A DNA stretch of 64,000 nucleotides from Sulfuricella sp. (GTDB lineage: Bacteria; Pseudomonadota; Gammaproteobacteria; Burkholderiales; Sulfuricellaceae): positions 62,001 to 126,000 of the forward strand of contig JAHFRP010000003.1 in NCBI GenBank assembly GCA_023266195.1. The letters are read 5' to 3'. Every line of letters begins with the position of its first letter. The stretch's first letter is position 1. The notes beneath the pieces were generated by a model. It saw only the letters and a list, made by a program, of their open reading frames with translations. It was not told the origin of the DNA and made no database searches. A program made the translations under genes and the position numbers. Positions 51,794 to 60,300 of the stretch are shown in pieces.

Positions 51794-52033
51794 ATGACCA
51801 CCGCCACGATGACGACCAAAGGGCAAGTGACCATCCCGCTGGATGTCCGGCAACGGTTGGGGCTGGACGCTGGCGACCGGATCGAATTTGTCGAGCTTGA
51901 AAGCGGCGAATATGCGATCAAACCCGCAATCGGCGATGTCCGGTCTTTAAAGGGGCTTTTGCGCAAGCCGTCCAGACCCGTCACCGTCGAAGACATGGAT
52001 AACGCCATCCGGGCACGGGGTGCCGGACGGTGA
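51794..52033 (+). CDS. AbrB/SpoVT-type antitoxin (VapB)
   Basis: 79 residues. Swapped-hairpin AbrB DNA-binding domain: [19 protein letters not shown], then DRIEFVELESGEYAIKP. The C-terminal tail would bind and block the VapC toxin that overlaps its stop codon. Second module of the island, 79 bp behind the uvrD tail copy. Confidence 0.9.
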   Translation: MTTATMTTKGQVTIPLDVRQRLGLDAGDRIEFVELESGEYAIKPAIGDVRSLKGLLRKPSRPVTVEDMDNAIRARGAGR

Positions 52034-52425
52034 TCGGCATCGACACCAATGTTCTCGTGCGTTACATCGCCCAGGACGATGCCGTCCAGTCCCCCCGCGC
52101 CACGTGTTTCATCGAGAACGAATGCAGCGCCGCCACGCCGGGCTTCGTCGGATTGGTGGTTCTCGCCGAGGTGGTTTGGGTCAGCGAGAGTTGCTATGAG
52201 GCGACGCGGGCCGAAGTTGCACAGATCGTGCGCAGAATACTGAGCATCAGGCAACTCGTGGTGCAGGATACCGAGACGGCATGGAAGGCGCTACGCTTGT
52301 TCGAGGCCGGCAAGGCCGATTTTCCCGACTGCCTGATCGAGCGCACCGCGAATTCGGCTGGGTGCGCGCAAATGGTGACTTTCGATAAACAGGCATCGAG
52401 GTCTGGAATGACCCTGCTCGAATAG
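52030..52425 (+). CDS. PIN-domain ribonuclease toxin VapC
   Basis: 131 residues from GTG 52030, overlapping the antitoxin stop (GTGA). PIN signature acids: GIDTNVLVRYIAQD at the start, LAEVVWV with Glu in the middle, and DFPDCLIERTA with Asp near residue 100, then VTFDKQ. RNA-cleaving toxin of type II systems. Confidence 0.9.
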   Translation: MIGIDTNVLVRYIAQDDAVQSPRATCFIENECSAATPGFVGLVVLAEVVWVSESCYEATRAEVAQIVRRILSIRQLVVQDTETAWKALRLFEAGKADFPDCLIERTANSAGCAQMVTFDKQASRSGMTLLE

Positions 52426-52521
52426 GCCGCAAAGATTTCCGGCATATCGGCCACACCCATGCTGAAACAGCTTTTGTGTGGGGTGGGCCGGATAATGCTG
52501 GAATGTTGGAGCTTACAGCTT

Positions 52522-52935
52522 TCAGGGCTGGGGCGGCGGGGCGACCATGCGCAGGCCGAGGTGGGCGGCAAAAGGATCGAAATCGCGGTCGTCATGCAGC
52601 AAGGTAAAGCCTTCCTCAATGCAGAAAGTGGCGATCAGGCAATCCACCGGCTTGCGTATCGTCATCCCTTTTGCTCGCAGGAAACGGTAATGGGTTGCCG
52701 CTTTGACAGCCATGGCTTCCCCGCCCATTTCCACGATGGGCAACCGGGTCAACCAATGTCGTGCAAGCTCAAAATCGCGATCCTTGCGAAAACCCTGAAG
52801 AACCTCAAGCAGGACGAGGTCGGCCACCAAAAACTCCAGTTCACCAAGGTCGAACTGGGTGCGCAGCCAGCCCACGGCAGGCGTCACATTCCCGTTGAAG
52901 TGATTGATCCAGACACTGCTGTCAACCAGGATCAA
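52522..52935 (-). CDS. PIN-domain toxin VapC (second VapBC module)
   Basis: 137 residues: ILVDSSVWINHFNG, ADLVLLEVLQG, KPVDCLIATFCIEEG and LLHDDRDFDPFA carry the four PIN acidic positions. It overlaps its antitoxin by ATGA. It converges with the VapC at 52030, with 96 bp of unremarkable sequence between. Confidence 0.92.
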   Translation of the reverse strand: MILVDSSVWINHFNGNVTPAVGWLRTQFDLGELEFLVADLVLLEVLQGFRKDRDFELARHWLTRLPIVEMGGEAMAVKAATHYRFLRAKGMTIRKPVDCLIATFCIEEGFTLLHDDRDFDPFAAHLGLRMVAPPPQP

Positions 52936-53153
52936 GGTTTTTGGTCGATCTGTTCGGAAAAGCGGCCGGTGCGCATTTCATCCAGATCGCCTTCCCAATG
53001 GAGCTTGCCCCCCAGTTTGCGCAGCTCCTGATAAACCTGCTTGCGGGCGAGGAGCTTGAGGCCGGCCTCCACCGTTTCCTTCTTGGTTTTGAAGCTGCCG
53101 GCCTTCATCGCTTCCTGCATGAGCTGGTCGTCTATTTCAATGTTGGTACGCAC
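52932..53153 (-). CDS. VapB-type antitoxin (DUF2191-like)
   Basis: 73 residues. Ribbon–helix–helix start MRTNIEIDDQLMQEAMKAGS, KTKKETVEAGLKLL, then a C-terminal toxin-binding tail (LHWEGDLDEMRTGRF). Antitoxin of the VapC at 52522, third module of the island. Confidence 0.9.
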   Translation of the reverse strand: MRTNIEIDDQLMQEAMKAGSFKTKKETVEAGLKLLARKQVYQELRKLGGKLHWEGDLDEMRTGRFSEQIDQKP

Positions 53154-53166
53154 GAGCGGCCTTTTT

Positions 53167-53196
53167 GTGTGTATTGAATTGATGGAGTATACACAC
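53167..53196 (-). promoter_or_regulatory. Operator-like inverted repeat upstream of vapB
   Basis: GTGTGTAT (53167–53174) and ATACACAC (53189–53196) are perfect inverted copies with a 14-base spacer, just before the antitoxin start on the minus strand. Confidence 0.6.
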
Positions 53197-53250
53197 TGGA
53201 CGAAGGGAAAATCTATTTTTTTCCCGAACGCGGCAGTTCTCGCCGCTGGC

Positions 53251-53269
53251 TATGCCAAGCTGACGGCGG
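53251..53269 (+). repeat. uvrD 3'-end scrap, copy 3
   Basis: TATGCCAAGCTGACGGCGG, 19 bases, is identical to the last part of uvrD before its stop and to the end of copy 2. It is followed about 45 bp later by thioesterase copy 2, as native uvrD precedes thioesterase copy 1. Confidence 0.75.
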
Positions 53270-53314
53270 TTTGTGGCTTAACCAGGGCGATCACGGCGGG
53301 AGAACCCTTCCGCG

Positions 53315-53686
53315 CTAAGGCTGCGGCGCCGGCGGCTGGAGCCTTGCTTTTTGACCCTGCCGGTCCAGGCAGACGAAGGTGACATTGGTGGCGAAGATCA
53401 GGTCTTCGCTGCCGCTCTCGATGTCATCGCAATAGACGTCCACATGGTACTGCACCGAGGTCTTGCCCTCGCGCAGGCGCTGGACACGGAAGCGCAGGAT
53501 CGAGCCCTGCTCCACGCCCTGGTGGAATTCCACCTTGTCCATCGCGACGGTGACGAAGCTGCAGCCGGGATAGTCCCGGCTGGCGGCAATCCAGGAAATC
53601 TCGTCGATCCACTTGAGCATGTTGCCGCCGAAGAGGCGACCGTAGTGGTTGAGGTGTTCGGGGAGAACGAGCTTGTAGCTTTCCAT
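53315..53686 (-). CDS. Hotdog-fold acyl-CoA thioesterase, copy 2
   Basis: 123 residues, identical to copy 1 except Arg17 for His17. Homology to the copy-1 region also covers about 25 bp upstream of the start and part of the downstream flank. The near identity contrasts with the more diverged uvrD tails, suggesting a late duplication or gene conversion. Confidence 0.88.
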   Translation of the reverse strand: MESYKLVLPEHLNHYGRLFGGNMLKWIDEISWIAASRDYPGCSFVTVAMDKVEFHQGVEQGSILRFRVQRLREGKTSVQYHVDVYCDDIESGSEDLIFATNVTFVCLDRQGQKARLQPPAPQP

Positions 53687-53723
53687 GCTGCGCTTTCCTG
53701 GATATCGGGCGCCGTGTTAGGGG

Positions 53724-54026
53724 CTAATGCGGAAACCATACGCCAAAGACCAATTTAGCTCCGCCGCTCAATACAAATAGACCTGCGGCGAGGGTTGCCA
53801 GCCACATGAGCATGCTGTCTTCGAAGCGAAGTAGTAGGGTCAAAAGTAAACCGACGACAATGAAAGAAAAGCCCGTCGAGAGAAATATTGCCCCAAAAGT
53901 TGCGGTGACGGATGGCATTAGTAACTTCAGGAACAAATTTACCGCTGCATAAACCGCAGCGAAAAGCCAAGGGTTTTTGAAGTGGTCATTGGCTTTAGCT
54001 AGGCCGATTAGAAGTAGAATGTTCAT
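53724..54026 (-). CDS. Small integral membrane protein, island border
   Basis: 100 residues from ATG 54026. Mostly hydrophobic: NILLLIGLAKAN, LFAAVYAAVNLFLKLL, GAIFLSTGFSFIVVGLLLTL, MWLATLAAGLFVLSGGAKLV, so three or four helices. GC content is visibly lower than in the housekeeping genes. Family not recognised. It is the last gene before a 245-bp stretch (54027–54271) in which I see no gene or clear signal. Confidence 0.65.
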   Translation of the reverse strand: MNILLLIGLAKANDHFKNPWLFAAVYAAVNLFLKLLMPSVTATFGAIFLSTGFSFIVVGLLLTLLLRFEDSMLMWLATLAAGLFVLSGGAKLVFGVWFPH

Positions 54027-54271
54027 AGACCCCAACTTTGTTATACGGAGACGCAGATGTCTCCATAACTCCAGACCGTCATAAGCCTGAAAATTCCCGC
54101 CGTTACTGGATATGCCGACTGTTTCGCGTACCGGGCGCCACTAAATTTTCGTAAAAGCGGCGCGATGATTCTGACATGGCTTAACCCGCGTGTCATCTCC
54201 AAACCGCCGTCATGGGCGTGGTTTTGAGCCACTCGCTGAAGCAGCTAAACCGGAGTCAACCCAATCGGCGC

Positions 54272-55036
54272 CTATTCGTGCACATCGACAGTCGAATCCG
54301 TCTTCTCGCTCAAATCCGGCTCAGCCGGAAAAACATCCTTGTAGCCCAAATAAATCGACGCATTCAGCACCGGCACCAGCACCAGCATGCCGAGGCCGAA
54401 GGGGATCATGGCGACCATCATCAATACAAAAGCGATGACGCCGTAGACCGTGAACGGCAGCCAGTTGCGCAGGCAGCCGACAAAGCTCAGCTTCATCGCT
54501 TCCGTCGCGGTGACGCCGCGCAGCACCACCAGCGCCGGCGCGAACCAGTAGGCCATGAGCAGGGGCACGAGCAGGGCCATCGCCACCAGCAGGGCGATCA
54601 GCATGCCGCCCATGGCGCCGACCATTACCTGGTTAGGCTCCAGGCCTTGCATCTCGCCGAGCGCGGCCGAGCCGAGGATGGCGCCGCCGCCGCTCATCAT
54701 CATCAGGCCGAGGATGGTGATCGATCCCACCAGGTACAGGCCGCCGACGGTGACGAGCTGGCCGGTGTGTTGTTTGAAGCCGGCGGCCAGGTAGCCGAGT
54801 TCAAGTTCGCCGCCCCCTTCCACGTCGCGGCAGGCGAGCATGAATCCGGCGGTGAACACCGGCGCCAGCAGCGTCATCACCAGCGGGCCGACCACCGGCA
54901 CGATGGACACCACGATCACGATCAGGAAGTAGATCACGAACAGGGTGATCCAGATCGGCGGATTCTTCCTGAACAGGGCGAATCCGTCCGCGATCCATCG
55001 CCAGCCTCGGCCGGCATCCACTTTTTGCGCTTCCAT
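54272..55036 (-). CDS. BPSS1780-family integral membrane protein
   Basis: 254 residues from ATG 55036 (GAGGA six bases upstream). Begins with the cytoplasmic GWRWIADGFALFRKNPPIW motif of the BPSS1780/DUF2189-like group, followed by about six hydrophobic helices; ends with an acidic tail. No known function. The open frame extends farther upstream but that part is antisense to thrB. Confidence 0.8.
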   Translation of the reverse strand: MEAQKVDAGRGWRWIADGFALFRKNPPIWITLFVIYFLIVIVVSIVPVVGPLVMTLLAPVFTAGFMLACRDVEGGGELELGYLAAGFKQHTGQLVTVGGLYLVGSITILGLMMMSGGGAILGSAALGEMQGLEPNQVMVGAMGGMLIALLVAMALLVPLLMAYWFAPALVVLRGVTATEAMKLSFVGCLRNWLPFTVYGVIAFVLMMVAMIPFGLGMLVLVPVLNASIYLGYKDVFPAEPDLSEKTDSTVDVHE

Positions 55037-55098
55037 GTTGATCCTCAAGTAATCGTGCCTTGCCGCCAACCCCGGTCGAGGCATGGTGTCGAAACGTT

Positions 55099-55155
55099 GT
55101 AGCAGCGGTCTTGCGACCACGATGGTTTTAGTTCTCGCCCGGAGGCGGCTTCTGC
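55099..55155. repeat. Degenerate REPIN-like pair
   Basis: GTAGCAGCGGTCTTGCGACC in one direction and GCAGAAGCCGCCTCCGGGCG in the other, related to the GGAG-headed pair at 41672. Lies in the 131-bp gap before thrB's end. Confidence 0.5.
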
Positions 55156-55167
55156 ATATTATGCCGA

Positions 55168-56118
55168 TCAGTCGAATAATTGCCGCAATTCGGACGGCGC
55201 CGCGATGTGCCGTTGCAGAATGCGGCGGAAATGGCCGGGGTCCTTGGCGTAGGTCAGCTCGCCCGGCCGCGGGAAATAAAAATCGACCAGGCGCGACAGC
55301 CAGAAGCGCAGTGCCCCGGCGCGCAGCATCACCGGCCAGTCCTTCAGTTCCGGGCCGGTGAGCGGGCGGGTGCGCTGGTAGGCGCGCAGCATGGCCGCGG
55401 TCCGCTCCGGCTCCAGCGCACCGTCCGGGCCGACGCACCAGTCGTTTGCCGCGATTGCCAGGTCGTAAAGCCAGGCATCGGCGCAGGCATAATAGAAATC
55501 GAGTACGCCGCTCAACCGGTCGTCCTCGAACAGCACGTTGTCGCGAAACAGGTCGCCGTGGATTACGCCGCGCGGCAATTGCTCGGCGCGGAAGCCGGAC
55601 TGGTAGGCGATCTCCTGGCGAAGCAGCGCGGCTTCGTCGGCCGGCATCCTGGGCAGCACCTGCGGCGCGGTCGCCGTCCACCAGGCCGGGCCGCGCGGGT
55701 TGGGCATTTGCGCCGGGTAGCTTTGGCCGGCCTGGTGCAGGCCGGCGAGCAGTTCTCCCACCTGGGCGCAGTGGGCGGGATCGGGCTGCTCCAGCGACTT
55801 GCCTTCGAGACAGCTGACGATGCAGGCCGGCTTGCCGTTCAATTCGCCGAGAAAGCCGTGATCCAGGTTGGCGATCGGGCGCGGGCAGGGGATGCCGTGG
55901 GCGGCCAGGTGGTCGGTCAGGCCGAGGAAAAATGGCAGTTCCGCGCGGCCGAGCTTTTCGAACAGGGTCAACACGTAGCGCGCGTGGCTGGTGGTGACGA
56001 AGTAGTTGGTGTTCTCGATGCCGGCGGAGATGCCCTGCAGATCGACCAGGCTGCCGAGGGAATAGTTTCTCAGCCAGGCGGCGAGTTCATCCCGGGTGAC
56101 GGTGGTGTAAACGGACAT
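55168..56118 (-). CDS. thrB: Homoserine kinase ThrB (APH-fold type)
   Basis: 316 residues from ATG 56118 (SVYTTVTRDELAAWLRNY). Aminoglycoside-phosphotransferase-like fold: GIENTNYFVTT, VIHGDLFRDNVLF with catalytic Asp, LSGVLDFYYACADAWLYDL. This type of homoserine kinase, unlike the GHMP type, is the usual ThrB of betaproteobacteria. Threonine synthesis. Next to DUF2782, LOG and polA, a conserved neighbourhood. Confidence 0.95.
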   Translation of the reverse strand: MSVYTTVTRDELAAWLRNYSLGSLVDLQGISAGIENTNYFVTTSHARYVLTLFEKLGRAELPFFLGLTDHLAAHGIPCPRPIANLDHGFLGELNGKPACIVSCLEGKSLEQPDPAHCAQVGELLAGLHQAGQSYPAQMPNPRGPAWWTATAPQVLPRMPADEAALLRQEIAYQSGFRAEQLPRGVIHGDLFRDNVLFEDDRLSGVLDFYYACADAWLYDLAIAANDWCVGPDGALEPERTAAMLRAYQRTRPLTGPELKDWPVMLRAGALRFWLSRLVDFYFPRPGELTYAKDPGHFRRILQRHIAAPSELRQLFD

Positions 56119-56138
56119 GTTCGGCCGGCGGGGCGCTC

Positions 56139-56483
56139 TCAGAACCGCTTCAATACCCACTGCGGCACGCGCACGCCGGAATCCAGGTTGTCCTGGCGCG
56201 AATACTGGCCGTCGCCGCGGTAATCGATCAGGTAATAGGGCACGCCGTGGGGCGGGGTCACTTTCAGCATGTAAAGTTTGCCGCCGACGCGGTATTCCTC
56301 GACCTGGTCTTCGCCACGCTTGGTAATGGTCACCTGCGGCTCGAACGCAGGGTCAAGCTCCATGCCGGCCGGCGCCGCGGGCGGCTCGGGAATCGGTTGT
56401 ATATCCTTCGGCAGGGGCTTGGCGCCTTCCGCGTGGGCGGACAGCGTCAGGGCGAACAACAGGAAGGCAAGCAGGGCGCGCAT
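56139..56483 (-). CDS. DUF2782-family periplasmic protein
   Basis: 114 residues: signal peptide (LLAFLLFALTLSAHA), a proline-rich stretch, then the DUF2782 domain (EPQVTITKRGEDQVEEYR, LYMLKVTPPHGVPYYLIDY, GVRVPQWVLKRF). Function unknown. Conserved beside thrB and polA in betaproteobacteria. Confidence 0.9.
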   Translation of the reverse strand: MRALLAFLLFALTLSAHAEGAKPLPKDIQPIPEPPAAPAGMELDPAFEPQVTITKRGEDQVEEYRVGGKLYMLKVTPPHGVPYYLIDYRGDGQYSRQDNLDSGVRVPQWVLKRF

Positions 56484-56526
56484 GTTTTATCCTTTTTGGT
56501 TATCGGTCGGTGGCCGGCGAGCCGGT

Positions 56527-57255
56527 TTACAGGCTGAGCAGGATTTCCCGCTCGGCCGGGGAAGGCTCGAAGCCGCGGGTTTCATAGTACTTGAAGATCG
56601 CGTCCACCACATCTTTCGGCTCGTCGATCACCTGGATCAGCTCCATGTCCTGCGCGTCGATCGTTCCTTCCTTGACCAGGGTCTCCCTGAACCAGTCGAC
56701 CAGGCCCCGCCAGTAGGGTTCGTGCACCAGGATGATCGGAATCTTCCGGGTCTTGCCGGTCTGCACCAGGGTCAGCGCTTCCATCAGCTCGTCCAGGGTG
56801 CCGAAGCCGCCAGGCATCACGACGTAGGCGGTGGCGAACTTGACGAACATCACCTTGCGCGCAAAAAAATGGCGGAAGGTCTGGCTGATATTCTGGTACA
56901 GGTTGGTGTGCTGTTCGTGCGGCAACTGGATGTTGAGGCCAACGCTGGGCGATCTGCCGAAGAAGGCGCCCTTGTTGGCCGCTTCCATAATGCCCGGCCC
57001 GCCCCCGGAAATCACGGAAAAGCCGGCATCGGACAACTGCCGGGAGATTTCCTCGGTCAACTTGTAATAGGCATGGTCGAGGGGGGTGCGGGCGCTGCCG
57101 AAAATGCTCACCGCCGGGCGGATGCTGCTCAAGCGCTCTGTCGCCTCGACGAATTCTGCCATAATCTCGAACACGCGCCATGATTCCCTGGCCGAATAGG
57201 CGTGGCTGGCGACATCCGAGTCCTGCATCTTGGGGATTTTTTCTGAGCCGTTCAT
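56527..57255 (-). CDS. LOG-family protein (cytokinin riboside monophosphate phosphoribohydrolase type)
   Basis: 242 residues from ATG 57255. LOG motif GGGPGIMEAANKGAF and PGGFGTLDELMEALTLVQ, the nucleotide-binding pair of the TIGR00730 family. These enzymes cleave nucleoside 5'-monophosphates to base and ribose 5-phosphate. It is divergent from polA; the 120-bp gap is filled by a dispersed repeat. Confidence 0.93.
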   Translation of the reverse strand: MNGSEKIPKMQDSDVASHAYSARESWRVFEIMAEFVEATERLSSIRPAVSIFGSARTPLDHAYYKLTEEISRQLSDAGFSVISGGGPGIMEAANKGAFFGRSPSVGLNIQLPHEQHTNLYQNISQTFRHFFARKVMFVKFATAYVVMPGGFGTLDELMEALTLVQTGKTRKIPIILVHEPYWRGLVDWFRETLVKEGTIDAQDMELIQVIDEPKDVVDAIFKYYETRGFEPSPAEREILLSL

Positions 57256-57265
57256 TGTTGGGAAC

Positions 57266-57361
57266 CGTGAGGAGTAAAGAGTTGGGAGTGAGGAGGAAAA
57301 ACGGCCATAGCGGTTGACTTGACTCCGTGACTCCTGGCTCCTCACTCCCGACTCTTCGCTG
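57266..57361. repeat. GAGGAGTGAG-type palindromic repeat between LOG gene and polA
   Basis: Purine arm GTGAGGAGTAAAGAGTTGGG and pyrimidine arm GGCTCCTCACTCCCGACTC enclose about 45 bp. Related to 3642–3720, 14521–14556 and 63203–63299. It lies in the divergent promoter gap. Confidence 0.8.
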
Positions 57362-57376
57362 AATTAAAGGTTGTGT

Positions 57377-60100
57377 ATGGAAACTAAAACGCTGCTGCTG
57401 GTGGACGGGTCGTCTTATCTGTACCGGGCCTTTCACGCCCTGCCCGATCTGCGCAACCGCCACAACGAGCCGACCGGCGCGATCTACGGCGTGCTCAACA
57501 TGCTGCGCCGCCTGCACAAGGATTATAGCGCCGATTACAGTGCCTGTGTGTTCGACGCCAAGGGCAAGACCTTCCGTGACGAGCTTTACCCGCAATACAA
57601 GGCCCACCGCCCGCCGATGCCGGACGATCTGGCGCGGCAGATCGGGCCGCTGCACGATGCGATCCGCGCCATGGGCTGGCCGCTGCTGATGGTGGAGGGC
57701 GTGGAGGCGGACGACGTGATCGGCACCCTGGCCGAGCTGGCCGGTTGCCAGGGTATCCGCACCGTGATCTCGACCGGCGACAAGGATATGGCGCAGCTGG
57801 TCAATCCGCATGTGTCGCTGGTCAACACCATGAGCAACGAAACGCTCGACGAGGCCGGCGTCATGGCCAAGTTCGGCGTGCCCGCCGCACGCATCGTGGA
57901 TTATCTCGGCCTGGTCGGCGACGCGGTGGACGGCGTGCCGGGCGTGGCCAAGGTGGGGCCGAAAACCGCCGTCAAATGGCTGACCCGGTACGGCTCGCTC
58001 GACAGCGTGATCGCCCATGCTGGCGAGATCGGCGGGGCGGTCGGCGAGAATCTGCGCAATACGCTGGACTGGCTGCCCAAGGGACGGCAACTGCTTACCA
58101 TCAAGTGCGACGTAGCGCTGCCGGTAAGCCTGGCGGAGCTGGCGCCGCAGCCGCAGGACACGCCGAAACTGGTCGAGCTGTTCGAACGCTGCGAGTTCAA
58201 GACCTGGCTGAGGGAGTTGTCGGTCTCCGGCGATCGATCGCCAGCCAACAGCGGTCAGCCGACGCCTGCCGGCGGGGAATTGGCTTTTCAGCCGCAGCTG
58301 CACTACGAAACCGTGCTCACCGAGACGCAGCTTTCCGACTGGCTGGAGAAATCGAACCATGCTGAACTGATTTCGGTCGATACCGAGACCACCAGCCTCG
58401 ACCCGCTGGCGGCGCGTATCGTCGGCATTTCCCTGGCGCTGGAGCCATATCATGCGGCCTATATTCCGCTTGCCCACCACTACGCCGGCGTGGCGCAGCA
58501 GCTCGATCGCGAAGCCGTGCTGGCGAGGCTCAAGCCCCTGCTGGAAAATCCCGCCCGACCCAAGCTCGGCCAGAATCTCAAGTACGACAAACATGTGTTC
58601 GCCAACCACGGCATCGCGCTCAACGGCATTGTTCACGATACCCTGCTCCAGTCCTATGTGCTGGAAAGCCACCGGCCGCACGACATGGATTCGATGGCGC
58701 TGCGCCATCTCGGCGTCAAGACCATCGCCTACGCCGAGGTCGCCGGCAAGGGCGCGAAGCAGATCGGCTTCGACCAGGTGGACATCGACACCGCCACCCG
58801 CTACGCCGCCGAGGACGCCGACGTTACCCTGCAACTGCACCAGGCGCTGTACCCGCAGATCGAGGCCGAAAAACCGCTGGACTATGTTTATCGCCGGATT
58901 GAAATGCCGTTGCTCGACGTGCTCTTCACCATGGAGCGCAACGGCGTGCTGCTCGATACCAAGCTGCTCACGCAGCAAAGCCAGGAACTCGGCAAGACCA
59001 TGCTGCGGCTGGAGGGCGAGGCGCATCGGCTGGCCGGGCAGCCGTTCAACCTCAACAGCCCGAAGCAGATCCAGGAAATCCTGTTCGGCCAGCTCAAGCT
59101 GCCGGTGAAAAAGAAAACCCCGAGCGGCACGCCCTCCACCGACGAGGACGTACTGGCCGAACTGGCGCTGGACTACCCTTTGCCCAAGCTGCTGCTGGAA
59201 TACCGCGGTGTGGCCAAGCTCAAGTCCACCTACACCGACAAGCTGCCGCGTAGGGTGGACGCCCGTACCGGCCGCGTTCACACCAGCTACAGCCAGGCGG
59301 TGGCGGTGACCGGGCGGTTGGCAAGCTCCGACCCCAATTTGCAGAACATCCCGGTGCGCACCCAGGAAGGACGGCGCATCCGCGAGGCCTTCATCGCCCC
59401 GCCCGGCAGCCATATCGTCGCCGCCGACTATTCGCAGATCGAGCTCAGGATCATGGCCCACCTGTCGGGCGACGCCAGCCTGCTCAAGGCATTCGCCGCG
59501 GGCGAGGACGTCCACCGCGCCACCGCCGCCGAGGTGTTCGGCGTGGCGCACGACGAGGTGAGCAGCGAGCAGCGCCGCTACGCCAAGGTGATCAACTTCG
59601 GCCTGATCTACGGCATGTCCTCGTTCGGGCTTGCGCAGCAGCTCGGCATCGAGCGCAGCGCCGCCCAGTCCTACATGGAGCGCTACTTCGCCCGCTATCC
59701 GGGCGTGGCGAGCTATATGGAGCGCACACGGGAAGCCGCCCGCGCCCAAGGCTACGTCGAAACCGTGTTCGGCCGCCGCCTGTGGCTGCCCGAAATCAAC
59801 GCCGCCAACGGCATGCGCCGCCAGGGCGCCGAACGGGCCGCGATCAACGCGCCGATGCAGGGCACCGCCGCCGACCTGATCAAGCTTGCCATGATCGCGG
59901 TGCAGGGTTGGCTGGAAAAGAACCGGATGAAGAGCCTGATCGTCATGCAGGTGCACGACGAACTGGTGCTGGAAGTGCCGGACGACGAGCTGGCCGCGGT
60001 CAGGCGCGAACTGCCCGGCCTGATGTGCGGCGTGGCGCAGCTGGCGGTGCCGCTGTCAGTGGACGTCGGCGTCGGACCGAACTGGGAACGGGCGCACTAG
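57377..60100 (+). CDS. polA: DNA polymerase I PolA
   Basis: 907 residues from ATG 57377 (an upstream TTG at 57371 is possible). Three domains: 5' nuclease (LLLVDGSSYLYRAFHALPDL, VEADDVIG, STGDKDMAQLV), 3'–5' exonuclease with intact LISVDTETTSLDP, and family A polymerase (SSDPNLQNIPVRTQEGR, VAADYSQIELRIMAH, YAKVINFGLIYGMS, MQVHDELVLEVP). Replication and repair. Its stop codon TAG is directly followed by the terminal repeat of a 201-bp element. Confidence 0.98.
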   Translation: METKTLLLVDGSSYLYRAFHALPDLRNRHNEPTGAIYGVLNMLRRLHKDYSADYSACVFDAKGKTFRDELYPQYKAHRPPMPDDLARQIGPLHDAIRAMGWPLLMVEGVEADDVIGTLAELAGCQGIRTVISTGDKDMAQLVNPHVSLVNTMSNETLDEAGVMAKFGVPAARIVDYLGLVGDAVDGVPGVAKVGPKTAVKWLTRYGSLDSVIAHAGEIGGAVGENLRNTLDWLPKGRQLLTIKCDVALPVSLAELAPQPQDTPKLVELFERCEFKTWLRELSVSGDRSPANSGQPTPAGGELAFQPQLHYETVLTETQLSDWLEKSNHAELISVDTETTSLDPLAARIVGISLALEPYHAAYIPLAHHYAGVAQQLDREAVLARLKPLLENPARPKLGQNLKYDKHVFANHGIALNGIVHDTLLQSYVLESHRPHDMDSMALRHLGVKTIAYAEVAGKGAKQIGFDQVDIDTATRYAAEDADVTLQLHQALYPQIEAEKPLDYVYRRIEMPLLDVLFTMERNGVLLDTKLLTQQSQELGKTMLRLEGEAHRLAGQPFNLNSPKQIQEILFGQLKLPVKKKTPSGTPSTDEDVLAELALDYPLPKLLLEYRGVAKLKSTYTDKLPRRVDARTGRVHTSYSQAVAVTGRLASSDPNLQNIPVRTQEGRRIREAFIAPPGSHIVAADYSQIELRIMAHLSGDASLLKAFAAGEDVHRATAAEVFGVAHDEVSSEQRRYAKVINFGLIYGMSSFGLAQQLGIERSAAQSYMERYFARYPGVASYMERTREAARAQGYVETVFGRRLWLPEINAANGMRRQGAERAAINAPMQGTAADLIKLAMIAVQGWLEKNRMKSLIVMQVHDELVLEVPDDELAAVRRELPGLMCGVAQLAVPLSVDVGVGPNWERAH

Positions 60101-60300
60101 GAGCCTGTCGGACTTGAAGAATCGAAGCGCAGAGGGCCAAGCAGGCAAGCCGCGAAGCGGATGCTCGCAAAATTCGGCTGGGCGAGGACGGATTTTGCCG
60201 GTTTTGCCGGTCAATAGTTATTCTATTGACCAAAAAAGCGGCGAAATATGGACCGGCCAGGCGGATTTGCAGCCGATTTCCTTTAAGCCCGACAGGCTCC
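60100..60300. mobile_element. 201-bp MITE-like element with terminal inverted repeats
   Basis: GGAGCCTGTCGGAC (60100–60113) and GCCCGACAGGCTCC (60287–60300) are 14-bp terminal inverted repeats with one mismatch. Inside, GGTCAATAG-TTATT-CTATTGACC (60209–60231) is a perfect hairpin. No coding frame of note. Its first base is the last base of the polA stop codon. Confidence 0.7.

Noticed and set aside
54041-54271. Short frames in the gap after the island
   Set aside because: No ribosome sites, no recognisable composition or motif; left as empty intergenic sequence.
56582-59956. 1124-residue minus-strand frame opposite polA
   Set aside because: Antisense shadow of polA and of the LOG gene in another frame; low-complexity H, Q and G content and no motif.
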